Assembly (NCBI GenBank): GCA_023382935.1
Contig: JAHDXL010000002.1
Coordinates: forward strand, 62,001-126,000
Length of the DNA stretch: 64,000 nt
Direction of reading: 5' to 3'
From: Phycisphaerales bacterium
GTDB lineage: Bacteria > Planctomycetota > Phycisphaerae > Phycisphaerales > UBA1924
The notes beneath the pieces were generated by a model. It did not search any database. It saw only the letters and a program-made list of their open reading frames with translations, and was not told the origin of the DNA. A program made the position numbers and the translations under genes. Below, one piece after another: positions 1 through 8,707 of the stretch; within the stretch, counting starts at the first letter, position 1; the number at the start of each line of letters is the position of its first letter.

Positions 1-481
1 CGGAGAGTTGCTCACAGATCTCAGCCAGACGCTCGATGCCGAGTTCCTTGTGGGCCATTTCACGCCCGCGGAAGCGTTGGGTGATCTGGACTTTGTGCCC
101 GGCCATGAGGAAGCGCCGGGTCTGATCGACGCGAATCTGCACGTCGTGGGGGTCGATCTTGACGGAGCGCCCGAGCCGGATTTCCTTCAGTTCGGTGCTC
201 TTGGAACTGGCCCGGCTCTTCTGCTGCTTCTTGGAGAGTTCGTACTTGTGCTTGCCGTAGTCCATGATCTTGCACACGGGCGGACGGACATCGGGGGAGA
301 TCTCGACCAAGTCGAGCCCCTGCTCCTGCGCCATGCGCAATGCCTCGGCCGTCTCGATGACGCCGATCTGCTCGTTGTCAGGCCCAATCACTCGGATCGG
401 GGTGATGCGGATCATGTGATTGAGGCGCGTCCGCTGGACGGGCCCGGCCGGTCGGAAGAAACGCCTAGAACCAGATATGAT
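1..481 (-). CDS. infC: Translation initiation factor IF-3 (3' end cut by window edge)
   Basis: IF-3 binds the 30S subunit, keeps ribosomal subunits apart and checks start-codon/initiator pairing. The reverse strand reads a continuous IF-3 frame: N-domain block with RTRLNHMIR, then DLVEISPDVRPPVCKIMDYGK, a lysine-rich linker, and C-domain block ITQRFRGREMAHKELGIE. About 160 codons are visible; the last part lies off the left edge. The first ATG (413-415) falls inside the conserved 'R-N-x-x-I-R' element of the N-domain and has no ribosome binding site. The frame continues upstream without a stop to ATC (479-481) and ATA (476-478), placed 5 and 8 nt after AGGAG. The start is therefore placed at the ATC/ATA pair. 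In many bacteria rpmI and rplT follow infC; they would lie outside the window. Confidence 0.93.
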   Translation of the reverse strand, partial: MISGSRRFFRPAGPVQRTRLNHMIRITPIRVIGPDNEQIGVIETAEALRMAQEQGLDLVEISPDVRPPVCKIMDYGKHKYELSKKQQKSRASSKSTELKEIRLGRSVKIDPHDVQIRVDQTRRFLMAGHKVQITQRFRGREMAHKELGIERLAEICEQLS

Positions 482-491
482 GCACTCTCCT
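476..491 (-). promoter_or_regulatory. Ribosome binding site and non-AUG start of infC
   Basis: On the reverse strand AGGAGA (486-491) precedes ATC (479-481) by about 5 nt and ATA (476-478) by about 8 nt. Both codons are in frame with the conserved IF-3 sequence, and no ATG, GTG or TTG in frame has a comparable site. Rare non-AUG starts on infC are established in E. coli (AUU), where IF-3 discriminates against its own start codon and so autoregulates. The same logic is inferred here. Which of the two codons is used cannot be told from sequence. Confidence 0.72.
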
Positions 492-794
492 GATTGGAAC
501 CAAACGAACCCCGTGGCCACGGCGGCACGGGAAGGCTGGACCCGCGAACTCTCGCGGGGGTTTGTCCGGGCACATGTTGTGGGGATCTCCGAGCCTCATG
601 AATGCACGGGCACGTCGGACCGCCTGGCGGCCTGTCGATCGTGCGGATTGGTCAGACCAGGGTGAACTGGCATGAAACCTGGGCTCCGGAGAAGTGCATC
701 GTCGATTTGCTCCCGACAGAGCGCAATCTACCCCTCAAGAGCGCGGAAAGCAAGCATTCGGCCATCTTTACCTGCATGATCGGACCACGGTTCG
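492..794. other. Intergenic region upstream of infC
   Basis: About 300 bases without a convincing gene. It holds the infC upstream region and the 3' flank of the leftward ATPase gene. A perfect 7-bp stem with a 4-base loop (CCCGCGA / TCGCGGG, 541-558) lies about 60 nt upstream of the infC start. On the reverse strand it has no following T-run, so it could be a leader hairpin or a Rho-independent-like end for the ATPase gene. Short open frames here lack ribosome sites and plausible composition. Confidence 0.4.
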
Positions 795-2324
795 TCAGGC
801 CGGACGGATTCCCCGATACAGTTGCTGGACCCGGTCGGCCTCCTGGCGACGGATGTTCTCAAGCACCAAGCGGGGTACGCGCCACTGGTTTTCCTCGGCC
901 GTCACGTTCGAGCAGTGTTCGTTGAGACAGCGGTAGAGGAATTTCAGGGCGTCGCGGGGCTGGTGCATCTGGTCGAGGGCGTCGACCAGATCCTGCCGAG
1001 TCACGTCGTCGGCAAAGAGGTCGAGCAGAGAGATGGGTTCCGCGTCGGGCGCGCGGCAGGCCTTGAGACGGGCCGAGCACAGGTCGTAGAGCATCGCCCC
1101 CGTCCAGGTCAGACGTTCGATGAGGCTCTGCTTGTCGAGCCGGGCCTCTTGAAAGAACGAACTGGACTCGCGGAAGAGCGAGTAGCGCAGTTCAATGGGC
1201 AGCAGCAGTTTGAGCCCGAGGCGTTCGTGCTGAAGGAACTTGTTGTTGAGCATGGGCCAGACAATCGCCTGCATGCGCTCGGGGTCGCCGTTGACCAGCG
1301 TAGGCTCGTCCACCCGATCGACCAGGACAAGGACTCCGGTGAAGCCGAAGGCATCCAGGATCTGCTGGAGAGATTGAAAGTGGGCGTAGCGGGTGGCGTC
1401 GGAATCGTCGCGGTCGGCCCGGCGGTGCAGGGCACCGGGCAGGTGTTCGAAAGAGTGAACGTAACTAAGTTCGGCACGGGGCAGAAGTCGGCGCTGTCTG
1501 GACAGGCGTCGGACCAAGCGGCGCAGGGAGAAGCGGTCCCACACCAGGCGCTTGATCGCCAGCGCCAGGTACCCGACACCCAGGCCCATCGCCAGGTAGG
1601 CCGCCCCGGTGCCGACCAGCCCACCGGGCTTGCTGATGAGTACCCAAGCCACCAGAGCCGCCGGAGGGGTCCAGCCGAGCAGCAGCACGGCATTCCACCC
1701 GACGGTCTCGCGACTGGGACGGACACGCAGCGCCCGGCGGAGTCGGACGGCCCGGTGCCCGTCGACATCGCGCAAATCGTACAGGGCTTGGAGGATGCGG
1801 AACTGCTGCTTGAGTTCGGGGTCGAGACTGCGGGCGATCCGATTGCGGTTAGGGCCCAAGTCGTTGACTGATTCCGCTCCGCCCCGCCCAAGCAGGTCGT
1901 CGATGACGTCGGTGACGGCCAGAGCGAGGATTGCGTCGATATGATCGACGATCCGAATGGCGCGCAAGGAAGTGGCGACGTCTTTCCCCCCGATTCTGGC
2001 GTGGAGTGCTTCGAGGAAGGGATTGAGGTCGTCGTAGGCGACCTGGAAGATGCGGGCGTCGGGCGCCTGGCGGTTGCGTTCGAGGACGCGCTGGGCCAGT
2101 TGCATGCGGATGGCGGTCTTGCCGCTGCCCTTTTCGCCGAAGACGATCGAGGTGCTCGGGCGCGAGAGTTCGCCGAGGATCTTGTCAAAGTCGGAATGTG
2201 TGGCGGCTGGGGCGGCCGAGGCGCCGAGCCCGATGCGGGCGAAGACCGAGTCATGCCGGGCTTCCTCGCCTCGGAAGGGGTTTTCGGTGATTCGCCAGTG
2301 CTCGAAGAACTGTGCAATGTTCAT
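795..2324 (-). CDS. Membrane-associated P-loop ATPase, function unknown
   Basis: A 509-residue protein with an N-terminal ATPase core. The Walker A motif GEKGSGKT is at residues 63-70, and a Walker-B-like hydrophobic strand VLVLVDRVDE is at about 331-340. Two hydrophobic segments (about 212-230 and 238-257) sit between the two motifs, so the nucleotide-binding region is interrupted by a membrane hairpin. The N terminus (FFEHWRITENPFRGEEAR) resembles ATPases of the ExeA/AAA type that start with an 'NPF' element; this is family resemblance only. The start is ATG at 2324. The gene stands alone between infC (same strand) and the divergent mrdA. Its substrate or partner is unknown. Confidence 0.75.
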   Translation of the reverse strand: MNIAQFFEHWRITENPFRGEEARHDSVFARIGLGASAAPAATHSDFDKILGELSRPSTSIVFGEKGSGKTAIRMQLAQRVLERNRQAPDARIFQVAYDDLNPFLEALHARIGGKDVATSLRAIRIVDHIDAILALAVTDVIDDLLGRGGAESVNDLGPNRNRIARSLDPELKQQFRILQALYDLRDVDGHRAVRLRRALRVRPSRETVGWNAVLLLGWTPPAALVAWVLISKPGGLVGTGAAYLAMGLGVGYLALAIKRLVWDRFSLRRLVRRLSRQRRLLPRAELSYVHSFEHLPGALHRRADRDDSDATRYAHFQSLQQILDAFGFTGVLVLVDRVDEPTLVNGDPERMQAIVWPMLNNKFLQHERLGLKLLLPIELRYSLFRESSSFFQEARLDKQSLIERLTWTGAMLYDLCSARLKACRAPDAEPISLLDLFADDVTRQDLVDALDQMHQPRDALKFLYRCLNEHCSNVTAEENQWRVPRLVLENIRRQEADRVQQLYRGIRPA

Positions 2325-2454
2325 GGGTGGTGTAGCCGCAGCCGGCCCGGGGAGTGTACGCCCGCGGTCCGGGCGGACGGGCCGATGGGTGCGGAGTTGG
2401 TGAGGGCGGGCAGGTGTACCCGATGGATGGTTCTAGAGTTGACGCGGAGACCGC

Positions 2455-4806
2455 ATGAGCCCGAAGCGAGCCATCCCGAGCATGTTCCACCGGCGACTGA
2501 TGCTGCTTTTTGGCGCGTCGGGGCTCGCAGCGGCGGTGTTGGCGGGGCAGACGGCCCGGTTGACGCTGGTCAAGGGCGAAGAACTTCGGGCCGAGGCCGA
2601 GTCGAAACTGGTGCGGCACGTGTGGATTCCGACCACGCGAGGGCGGATTCTGGACCGGCAGGGGCGTGTGCTGGCGATTGACCGGCCGCAGTACAAGTTC
2701 GCGGTGGCGTTCCCGGTGTTGACGGGTGAATGGGCCAGCGAGCAGGCGGTCAAGCAGGCGAGGGCGAGTTCGGGCGGGGAATGGAACACCTTGCCGGACC
2801 TCGAGCGCGAGGAACTGATTGGTCAGTGGCGGGGCTACTTTGACCGGCACGTGGAGGCGATGTGGCGCGAATTGTGCGCCCAGACCGGTGTCGAGCGTGG
2901 CGAGTTGCAGCGGCGCATCGACGCGACGCTGGCGCGGGTGAGTGCGATGCGTCGGAGCATCGTGGAAACTCGGCGCAACAAGGCGATCCTCGACATGATG
3001 GACAGCGGGCGCCCGCTGGACGCCAGGGCCATGGCCGACATTGATCGGCGTGTGAGCGCTCCAATCGCCGAGATGAAGTCGGCGCACGTGTTGATCGACG
3101 AGGTGAGCGACGAAGTGGCGTTTCGCATGTTGCGGCTGGTGGAGCAGGAGGTGCCGATCGCCGGTCGGGGAGAGTATGAGTACACGGCGCCGCGCTTCCC
3201 GGGGCTGGAGGTGGTCGATCAGACAACGCGGGTGTATCCGCTCGACCGGATCGAGGTGGAGGTGGACCTTCGCACGCTTCCCGAGGCGATCCGGAGCGAG
3301 AGCACACGCCTGCTCAGCCCGGAGGGTGTGGCGTCGCACGTGATCGGGCGGACGCGGGTGGGCGCCACGGCCGAGGATGCGCAGGCCCGGGCCCGACTGA
3401 TCGAGAGCGACGCGGAGTATGCGCGGCGGGTGCGGGCGATCGATGGGACGGATCGGGGTCGGTATTTTTCGCATGACATCGTGGGGCAGAGCGGGATCGA
3501 GGGTTCGCGTGAGGCCGAGTTGCGCGGGCTGCGCGGGCTGCGGACAGTGCACATGGACACGGGGCGGGTGGAGCAGTTGGACCCGCAGCCGGGTGCGGAT
3601 GTGCAGTTGACCATCGACGCGATGCTGCAGGCGCGGATCCGGGCGGTGATGGACCCGGCGCTGGGGCTGGCAACGGTGCAGGAGTGGCACGCCAACGAGT
3701 CGTTGCCGTTGGGCACGCCGCTGTTCGGGGCGGCGGTGGTGCTCGACATTGATCGTGCGGAGATCTTGGCGATGGTGTCGACGCCGACGGTTCCGAGAGA
3801 TGGACTCGCACCCAGTCCCGAGAGCGAGCGCTTCATCGCGGTCAACAATCCGTATGTGAATCGCGCGGTGGCTAAGCCATACCCGCCCGGTTCGATCGCC
3901 AAGGCGGTGATCCTGTGCGGGGCGGTGAAAGAGGGAGTGCACAACCTGAACACCGGTGTTGTATGCACGGGGCACCTGTGGCCGGACCAGCCCGGGTTGT
4001 TCCGGTGCTGGATTTACAAGCACTACAACGGGATGACGCACAGTCCGAACGGGAGGCCGCTGCTGGCGCCCGAAGCCATTCAGCGTTCGTGCAACATCTT
4101 CTTCTACACGCTGGGGCAGCGGATGGGCCCGAGGCGCACGGCCGAGGTGTATCGGTGGTTCGGCGTGGGTGAGGCGTTCAACCTTGGCATCGGGCCGGAG
4201 TGGGCGGGGCAGATCGGGCTGATCGGTTCATCGGCCAACGACGGGAGCGACCTTCAGATCCAGGACGCGATCCTCATGGGGATTGGGCAGGGCCCGGTGA
4301 CGTGGACTCCGCTGCACGCGGCCGATGCGTATGCGACGATCGCGCGGCGTGGGTACAAGATTCCGCCGCGGGTGGTGATCAGCGCACGCGACGAGCGCCC
4401 AGTGTTGGACCTGGGTCTGGACCGCCGGGCGGTGGCCGATGCAATGGAAGGACTGCGGCTCTCGGTCAATGACCAGAACGGCACAGGGCACCACCTCACG
4501 TATCGGGTCGGGGAAGTGTCGCACCGGGAGCCGATCTTCAACGTTCCGGGAGTCGAGGTGTGGGGAAAGACGGGCACGGCGACGGCGCCCGATCTTCGGA
4601 TCGACCCGGACGGCAACGGACCGGCGGCGCCAGAGGTGGTGCGGTCGGGCGATCACTCGTGGTTTGTGGTGCTGGTAGGGGCGCAGGGACAGGGCCCGCG
4701 TTATGCGATCGCCGTGGTGATGGATTACGCGGGCAGCGGGGGGCGTGTGTCGGGCCCGATCACGAACCAGATCATCTGGGCGCTGCGGGCCGAGGGATAT
4801 CTCTAG
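2455..4806 (+). CDS. mrdA: Penicillin-binding protein 2, peptidoglycan transpeptidase
   Basis: Class B penicillin-binding protein that cross-links new peptidoglycan during elongation, anchored in the inner membrane. A hydrophobic anchor lies at residues about 12-34. The transpeptidase domain carries all three motifs: SIAK (catalytic Ser480, Lys483) in YPPGSIAKA, SCN (Ser545-Asn547), and KTG (from Lys705) in WGKTGTA. At 783 residues it is longer than E. coli PBP2 (633), largely because of extra sequence in the N-terminal half (about 90-220). The ATG follows GCGGAG with good spacing. The next gene, rodA, begins 1 nt after the stop, the classic PBP2-RodA elongasome pair; here mrdA comes first and rodA second. 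Confidence 0.93.
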   Translation: MSPKRAIPSMFHRRLMLLFGASGLAAAVLAGQTARLTLVKGEELRAEAESKLVRHVWIPTTRGRILDRQGRVLAIDRPQYKFAVAFPVLTGEWASEQAVKQARASSGGEWNTLPDLEREELIGQWRGYFDRHVEAMWRELCAQTGVERGELQRRIDATLARVSAMRRSIVETRRNKAILDMMDSGRPLDARAMADIDRRVSAPIAEMKSAHVLIDEVSDEVAFRMLRLVEQEVPIAGRGEYEYTAPRFPGLEVVDQTTRVYPLDRIEVEVDLRTLPEAIRSESTRLLSPEGVASHVIGRTRVGATAEDAQARARLIESDAEYARRVRAIDGTDRGRYFSHDIVGQSGIEGSREAELRGLRGLRTVHMDTGRVEQLDPQPGADVQLTIDAMLQARIRAVMDPALGLATVQEWHANESLPLGTPLFGAAVVLDIDRAEILAMVSTPTVPRDGLAPSPESERFIAVNNPYVNRAVAKPYPPGSIAKAVILCGAVKEGVHNLNTGVVCTGHLWPDQPGLFRCWIYKHYNGMTHSPNGRPLLAPEAIQRSCNIFFYTLGQRMGPRRTAEVYRWFGVGEAFNLGIGPEWAGQIGLIGSSANDGSDLQIQDAILMGIGQGPVTWTPLHAADAYATIARRGYKIPPRVVISARDERPVLDLGLDRRAVADAMEGLRLSVNDQNGTGHHLTYRVGEVSHREPIFNVPGVEVWGKTGTATAPDLRIDPDGNGPAAPEVVRSGDHSWFVVLVGAQGQGPRYAIAVVMDYAGSGGRVSGPITNQIIWALRAEGYL

Positions 4807-4807
4807 C

Positions 4808-6115
4808 GTGTTGCTCGATGCGGACAAGAGACTGGAGGCGCTGTCGCGACTGGTGCGCGGCTCGTCGTCGTCGCGCGACTCCGTGCGTGAGAGTCTGCGC
4901 CTGGTCAATGCATCGTGGCTGTGCGTCATCGCCGGGCTGGGGCTGACAATGATCGGCATCTACTCGATCGACGTGGCGCAGAACGTAAGCGGGTCATCGG
5001 CCTTGGCACAAGAGGCCTGGAAGCAGGTGGTGTTCGCGACCGTCGGCATGCTGGCGGCGCTGGTGGTGGCGCTGCCTCACTATCGACTGCTCAGTGTGCT
5101 GGCCTGGCCGGCGATGGTGGTGATGTTCGGGCTGTTGGTGTTCCTTCTGCTCCCGTTTGTGCCGACGACGATCGTGACGCCGCGGAATGGGGCGCGGGCG
5201 TGGATCAACCTGGGCGTGGTGGATTTTCAGCCTTCGGAACTGACGAAGATCGCGTACGTGTTCGTGGTGGCGCGCTACCTTCGCTTCCGGACCAAGCACC
5301 GCAGGTTTTTCGGGCTGGTGGTGCCCGGGCTGCTGACCGTTCCGCCGCTGGTGCTGATAACGCTCCAGCCCGATCTGGGCACCGCGTCGCTGTTCATTCC
5401 GTCGCTGTTCGGCATGCTGGTGGCCGGGGGGGCGAGGCTGCGCCACCTGGCGATGATCGTCCTGGCGGCGGCGCTGACGGCCCCGGCGGCGTATCCCCTC
5501 CTCCAGCCGCACCAGAAGGCTCGCATCGAGGGACTGGTGCGACAGGTGCAGGGCGATCGATCCAGTGCGCAGGACATCAACTTTCAGAGTTTCACAGCCC
5601 AGACGCTGATCGGGGCCGGACAGGCGCAAGGCGTTTCCGACGACATGGCCCGAGCGCTGGTGCACTACAACCGCCTGCCCGAGCGACACAACGACATGAT
5701 CTACTCGGTGGTGGTCGCGCGCTTCGGGCTGGTGGGCAGCGCGGTAGTGCTCGGGCTGTATCTGGTGTGGATCGCCGGGGCCCTGCTGGTTGCGGGCAGT
5801 TGCCGCGAGCCTTTCGGGAGGCTGATGACGGTGGGCCTGGCTGGGTTCATCGCGGCGCAAATGGTGATCAACATCGGGATGAACGTCGGATTGCTGCCGA
5901 TCATCGGAATCACCCTCCCGTTTCTGAGTTATGGCGGATCGAGCATGCTGACGGTGTGGCTGATGACCGGGCTGATCGTCAACGTGGCGTTGCATCGACC
6001 CCGGCCGCCGTACCGCTCGTCGTTTGAATACGCTGATGACGATGATGACATCTCCTACTCGACCCGGGCCCACGGACGATCGATCGGATTCGGGGGGCGT
6101 GCGCTCTCGCGGTGA
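4808..6115 (+). CDS. rodA: Peptidoglycan glycosyltransferase RodA (SEDS family)
   Basis: SEDS-family multi-pass inner-membrane enzyme that polymerises lipid II into glycan strands with PBP2. Family signatures are GARAWINLGVVDFQPSELTK, LQPDLGTA and, near the end, GLLPIIGITLPFLSYGGSS. About ten hydrophobic segments are visible. The frame is open further upstream inside mrdA, but GTG at 4808, one base after the mrdA stop, gives a 435-residue protein of normal length and is chosen as start; TTG at 4811 is possible. The start overlaps no regulatory gap, so it is probably co-translated with mrdA. The 3' end overlaps or abuts rsmG. Confidence 0.92.
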   Translation: MLLDADKRLEALSRLVRGSSSSRDSVRESLRLVNASWLCVIAGLGLTMIGIYSIDVAQNVSGSSALAQEAWKQVVFATVGMLAALVVALPHYRLLSVLAWPAMVVMFGLLVFLLLPFVPTTIVTPRNGARAWINLGVVDFQPSELTKIAYVFVVARYLRFRTKHRRFFGLVVPGLLTVPPLVLITLQPDLGTASLFIPSLFGMLVAGGARLRHLAMIVLAAALTAPAAYPLLQPHQKARIEGLVRQVQGDRSSAQDINFQSFTAQTLIGAGQAQGVSDDMARALVHYNRLPERHNDMIYSVVVARFGLVGSAVVLGLYLVWIAGALLVAGSCREPFGRLMTVGLAGFIAAQMVINIGMNVGLLPIIGITLPFLSYGGSSMLTVWLMTGLIVNVALHRPRPPYRSSFEYADDDDDISYSTRAHGRSIGFGGRALSR

Positions 6116-6119
6116 GATC

Positions 6120-6854
6120 GTGTTTCCGTCGGGCTGCCCGGTTTTGAGGCCGACGCAGCGATTTCTCGACCTGGCCGGGGCGTACGGGCTTGAGTTTGAG
6201 GCCGGAGAACTGGAGGGGCTTGGTCGCTACCTGGCGCTGCTGCTGGCCGGCAGCGAGGTTGTGAACCTGACGGCGGTGCGGGAGCCCGAGGCCGCATGGG
6301 AGACGCTGATCTTCGATGCTCTGACGCTCATCCCGCTGCTGGCGGAGGTGGGCGAGGGAGGGCGTGTGATCGATGTGGGCACGGGCGGCGGGCTGCCGGG
6401 CCTGCCGCTGGCGATTACCATGCCAAACCTGCAGTTCACGCTGCTGGATGCGACGGGGAAGAAGGTGGCCTTCGTGCGTCACGCGATCGGCGAACTGGGG
6501 CTCAAGAACGCCGAGGCGCTACAGGCCCGGGCCGAGGTGCTGGGGGCGGACAGGTGGGGCGGACATCGCGATAGGTACGACGCGGTGGTATCTCGTGCCG
6601 TGGCGCGGGTGGCGACGCTGGCGGAGTTGACCATGCCGTTGTGCAGGGTGGGTGGGGTGGTGCTGATGGTCAAGGGCGAACGAGCGCAGGAAGAGATCGA
6701 CGAAGCGAGGCAGACGTTGTACGCGCTGCATGCGTTTCATGCGGGTACCGCCGAGACGCCGACTGGGCGCGTGGTGGTGCTGGAAAAGCGTCGAGCGACA
6801 CCAGGAAAGTATCCGCGCAGCAGCGCCGAGATGAAACGAGGCCCGATCGCCTGA
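6120..6854 (+). CDS. rsmG: 16S rRNA (guanine527-N7)-methyltransferase
   Basis: RsmG (GidB) transfers a methyl group from S-adenosylmethionine to G527 of 16S rRNA. The SAM-binding motif VIDVGTGGGLPGLPLAI lies at about residues 82-98, followed by LLDATGKKVAFV, both typical of the family. The start is uncertain. GTG 6120 gives 244 residues and follows GGTGAG; GTG 6099 and ATG 6024 are also in frame but would overlap rodA by 17 and 92 bp. It is the third gene of the mrdA-rodA-rsmG run and probably shares its transcript. A short AT-poor gap separates it from the convergent deiminase gene. Confidence 0.88.
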   Translation: MFPSGCPVLRPTQRFLDLAGAYGLEFEAGELEGLGRYLALLLAGSEVVNLTAVREPEAAWETLIFDALTLIPLLAEVGEGGRVIDVGTGGGLPGLPLAITMPNLQFTLLDATGKKVAFVRHAIGELGLKNAEALQARAEVLGADRWGGHRDRYDAVVSRAVARVATLAELTMPLCRVGGVVLMVKGERAQEEIDEARQTLYALHAFHAGTAETPTGRVVVLEKRRATPGKYPRSSAEMKRGPIA

Positions 6855-6895
6855 CCGGGCTGGGTCATCGTCAGGATTCTCTTGCACGGCCGGGC

Positions 6896-8524
6896 TCACG
6901 GGCAACCGTTGGAAAAAGCGGCCAGGAAGGTCGAAACGTCGAAGAAGTCGAACAGTCCCTCGCCGGTGAGATCGGCAGCCGGATTGAGGGCGGCAAAGTC
7001 GGCCAGGAATGCTGCGACGTCGAAGAAGTCGAGCGTCTGGTCGTGGTTCCAGTCGGGCAGACACGCGGTGCCGTTGATGGCGAAGGGCAGGTCGGTTTCA
7101 TCGAAGCCGGTGTTGCCGTCGGCATCGTGGACGACGATCTTGATCTTCGCGGCGCCGGTGGCCACGTTGGGGACGGTCCAGTAGTAGGACTCATCGCCAG
7201 CCGGGACGCCGGAAGCGAGCAGGGTCGGATAGGTGGCGCCGGCGTTGGTGGAAAGATAGAAGTCGGCGGTGGTCGCGCCCTGATCGTCATCAGTGAGCCA
7301 GGTGACCAGTTGCAGCGTGCCGGGGTTGAGGGCCTGCCCATTGTTGTGGCTGGTCAGATAGACGCTGGGCGACTGCCCGCCGGAGGGTGCCGGCACATGC
7401 ATGACGATGCAGTGCAGCACGCCGGCCGAGGTGACGATGGCCTGCGAGTCGATCTGGCGGATGGTCTTGCCGGGAAGGGCGGCCTGCCAGATGCCCAGGG
7501 CGGTCGCGTTGTGCGGCGAGGCGGTCGAGTTGGTGTAACTGGGAATGAGCACCAGGTCGTTGCAGATCACGGCGTTGGTGAAGGTGTAGTGCGTGCCGCC
7601 CGAGCGCACCGCGGGGACGCGATAGACGGCAAAGCCGCGCGCCGCGAAAGCAGCGGCCGCGTTGTTGGAGGTGATGTTCCAGGACGACGACGGTTCATTG
7701 ACCCACTCGGAGATCATGACCTTGCCATCGTCGAGCATGATCATCCACATGTCGATGTGCTGGGTGGAATCGACGCTGGTGGGATAGGGTGTGTAGAGGG
7801 TGGTCTCGAGGTTCTGGTAGTCGCGCCACAGGCCGATGATCTGGGATTCGGTGAGAGAAGGGTTTTCGTTGACGATCAGGCGGGTGGCGTGTCCGACGCC
7901 GACGGGGTCGCCTGACTCGAGGTGAAAGTTGCCGCCGCCGTGGACGAGAGGGAGGGCGAAGCGGGGTTCGCCGCGCACACTGGCCCAGAAGGCGGGGAGG
8001 GCATTGTCGTTGGGTCGTGGGCGGTTGTAGGTGTGATCGACGATGGCGCGGACGCCGCCGGAGCCGTCGGGCTGGACGCCCAGGTAGATGTAGCGCGGCC
8101 CGTAGTCGCGGATCCAGATCGAGTCAGTGGTGCGCACGACGAACTCGACGCGGGACATGTCGGCGCCCCTGGCCTGTATGGTGATGCTGGCGCTGCTGCG
8201 CTCGGTGGTGGTGTCGGTGACGACAAAGACCTTGGCGTTGCCGATGGTGGTGACGTCGCGTGCCATCTGGGCGAGAATGTCCAGCCAAGTGGAGGTGCCT
8301 TCCCAGGCGATGAGGATGCCCTCGCAGGGGTCATACTCCGCGGGCGTGCGAACAGGTCCGGGTGGCGCGGCACGGGTCTGCTCGGCCACGATGGGGTGAC
8401 GCTTGATCCAGGCGGCTTCCTCGGGCGTCAGGGAGCGGGGGAGCGGGTCCGACCTGACGAGCGGTTGAGCGCCGGCGAGCGAGGTGAGGGCCAAAGCGGC
8501 GAGAGTGATAGCGATGGTCTGCAT
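6896..8524 (-). CDS. Secreted agmatine/peptidylarginine deiminase-like protein with GC-type dockerin tail
   Basis: A 542-residue member of the guanidine-modifying superfamily (agmatine deiminase / Porphyromonas-type peptidylarginine deiminase), which hydrolyses guanidino groups to ureido groups. The start ATG 8524 follows AAGGGGAACCC and opens a signal peptide (MQTIAITLAALALTSLAGAQ). Family landmarks are IWIRDYGP (about 135), HGGGNFHLE (about 195-205) and the catalytic-type Cys372 in VLHCIVMH. A spacer follows, then two EF-hand-like units containing LDFFDVAAFL and FDFFDVSTFL and a terminal NGCP, the GC-type dockerin tail. Intracellular deiminases lack signal and tail, so this one probably acts outside the cytoplasm. 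Its substrate is unknown; an upstream ATG at 8572 would spoil the signal peptide. Confidence 0.85.
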   Translation of the reverse strand: MQTIAITLAALALTSLAGAQPLVRSDPLPRSLTPEEAAWIKRHPIVAEQTRAAPPGPVRTPAEYDPCEGILIAWEGTSTWLDILAQMARDVTTIGNAKVFVVTDTTTERSSASITIQARGADMSRVEFVVRTTDSIWIRDYGPRYIYLGVQPDGSGGVRAIVDHTYNRPRPNDNALPAFWASVRGEPRFALPLVHGGGNFHLESGDPVGVGHATRLIVNENPSLTESQIIGLWRDYQNLETTLYTPYPTSVDSTQHIDMWMIMLDDGKVMISEWVNEPSSSWNITSNNAAAAFAARGFAVYRVPAVRSGGTHYTFTNAVICNDLVLIPSYTNSTASPHNATALGIWQAALPGKTIRQIDSQAIVTSAGVLHCIVMHVPAPSGGQSPSVYLTSHNNGQALNPGTLQLVTWLTDDDQGATTADFYLSTNAGATYPTLLASGVPAGDESYYWTVPNVATGAAKIKIVVHDADGNTGFDETDLPFAINGTACLPDWNHDQTLDFFDVAAFLADFAALNPAADLTGEGLFDFFDVSTFLAAFSNGCP

Positions 8525-8640
8525 GGGTTCCCCTTCCGGAGAGCAAGGTAGCAGATGACGGGCCCGGTGCAAAGGGGGGAAACGAATCTTGCGCGCGCCG
8601 GTGGTACTTTGGGGAAACCTGCCGTTCTCACGACGGGACC

Positions 8641-8683
8641 GAGAAAAAGAAACGGGGCCCGGCCATGTGTGGCCCGGACCCGT
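8641..8683 (-). terminator. Rho-independent terminator of the 8708-11392 gene
   Basis: Reading leftward just after the stop at 8708, a GC-rich stem of about 13 bp with two mismatches (8652-8683, loop ACACAT) is followed by TTCTTTTTCTC (8641-8651). This is a strong intrinsic terminator. Confidence 0.85.
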
Positions 8684-8707
8684 GGGGGTCAGCCGCAGGC
8701 GAGCCCT

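Noticed and set aside
413-415. ATG as the start of infC
   Set aside because: It lies within the conserved N-domain motif and lacks a ribosome site; upstream frame is conserved in character.
2251-4041. Long open frame on the reverse strand opposite mrdA (596 codons)
   Set aside because: It is antisense to a clear PBP2 gene, has His/Arg/Pro-heavy low-order composition, and is a by-product of high GC.
6641-7915. 424-codon rightward open frame beyond rsmG
   Set aside because: It covers the antisense of the deiminase gene; Gly/Val/Arg-rich, no motif, and it begins inside rsmG.
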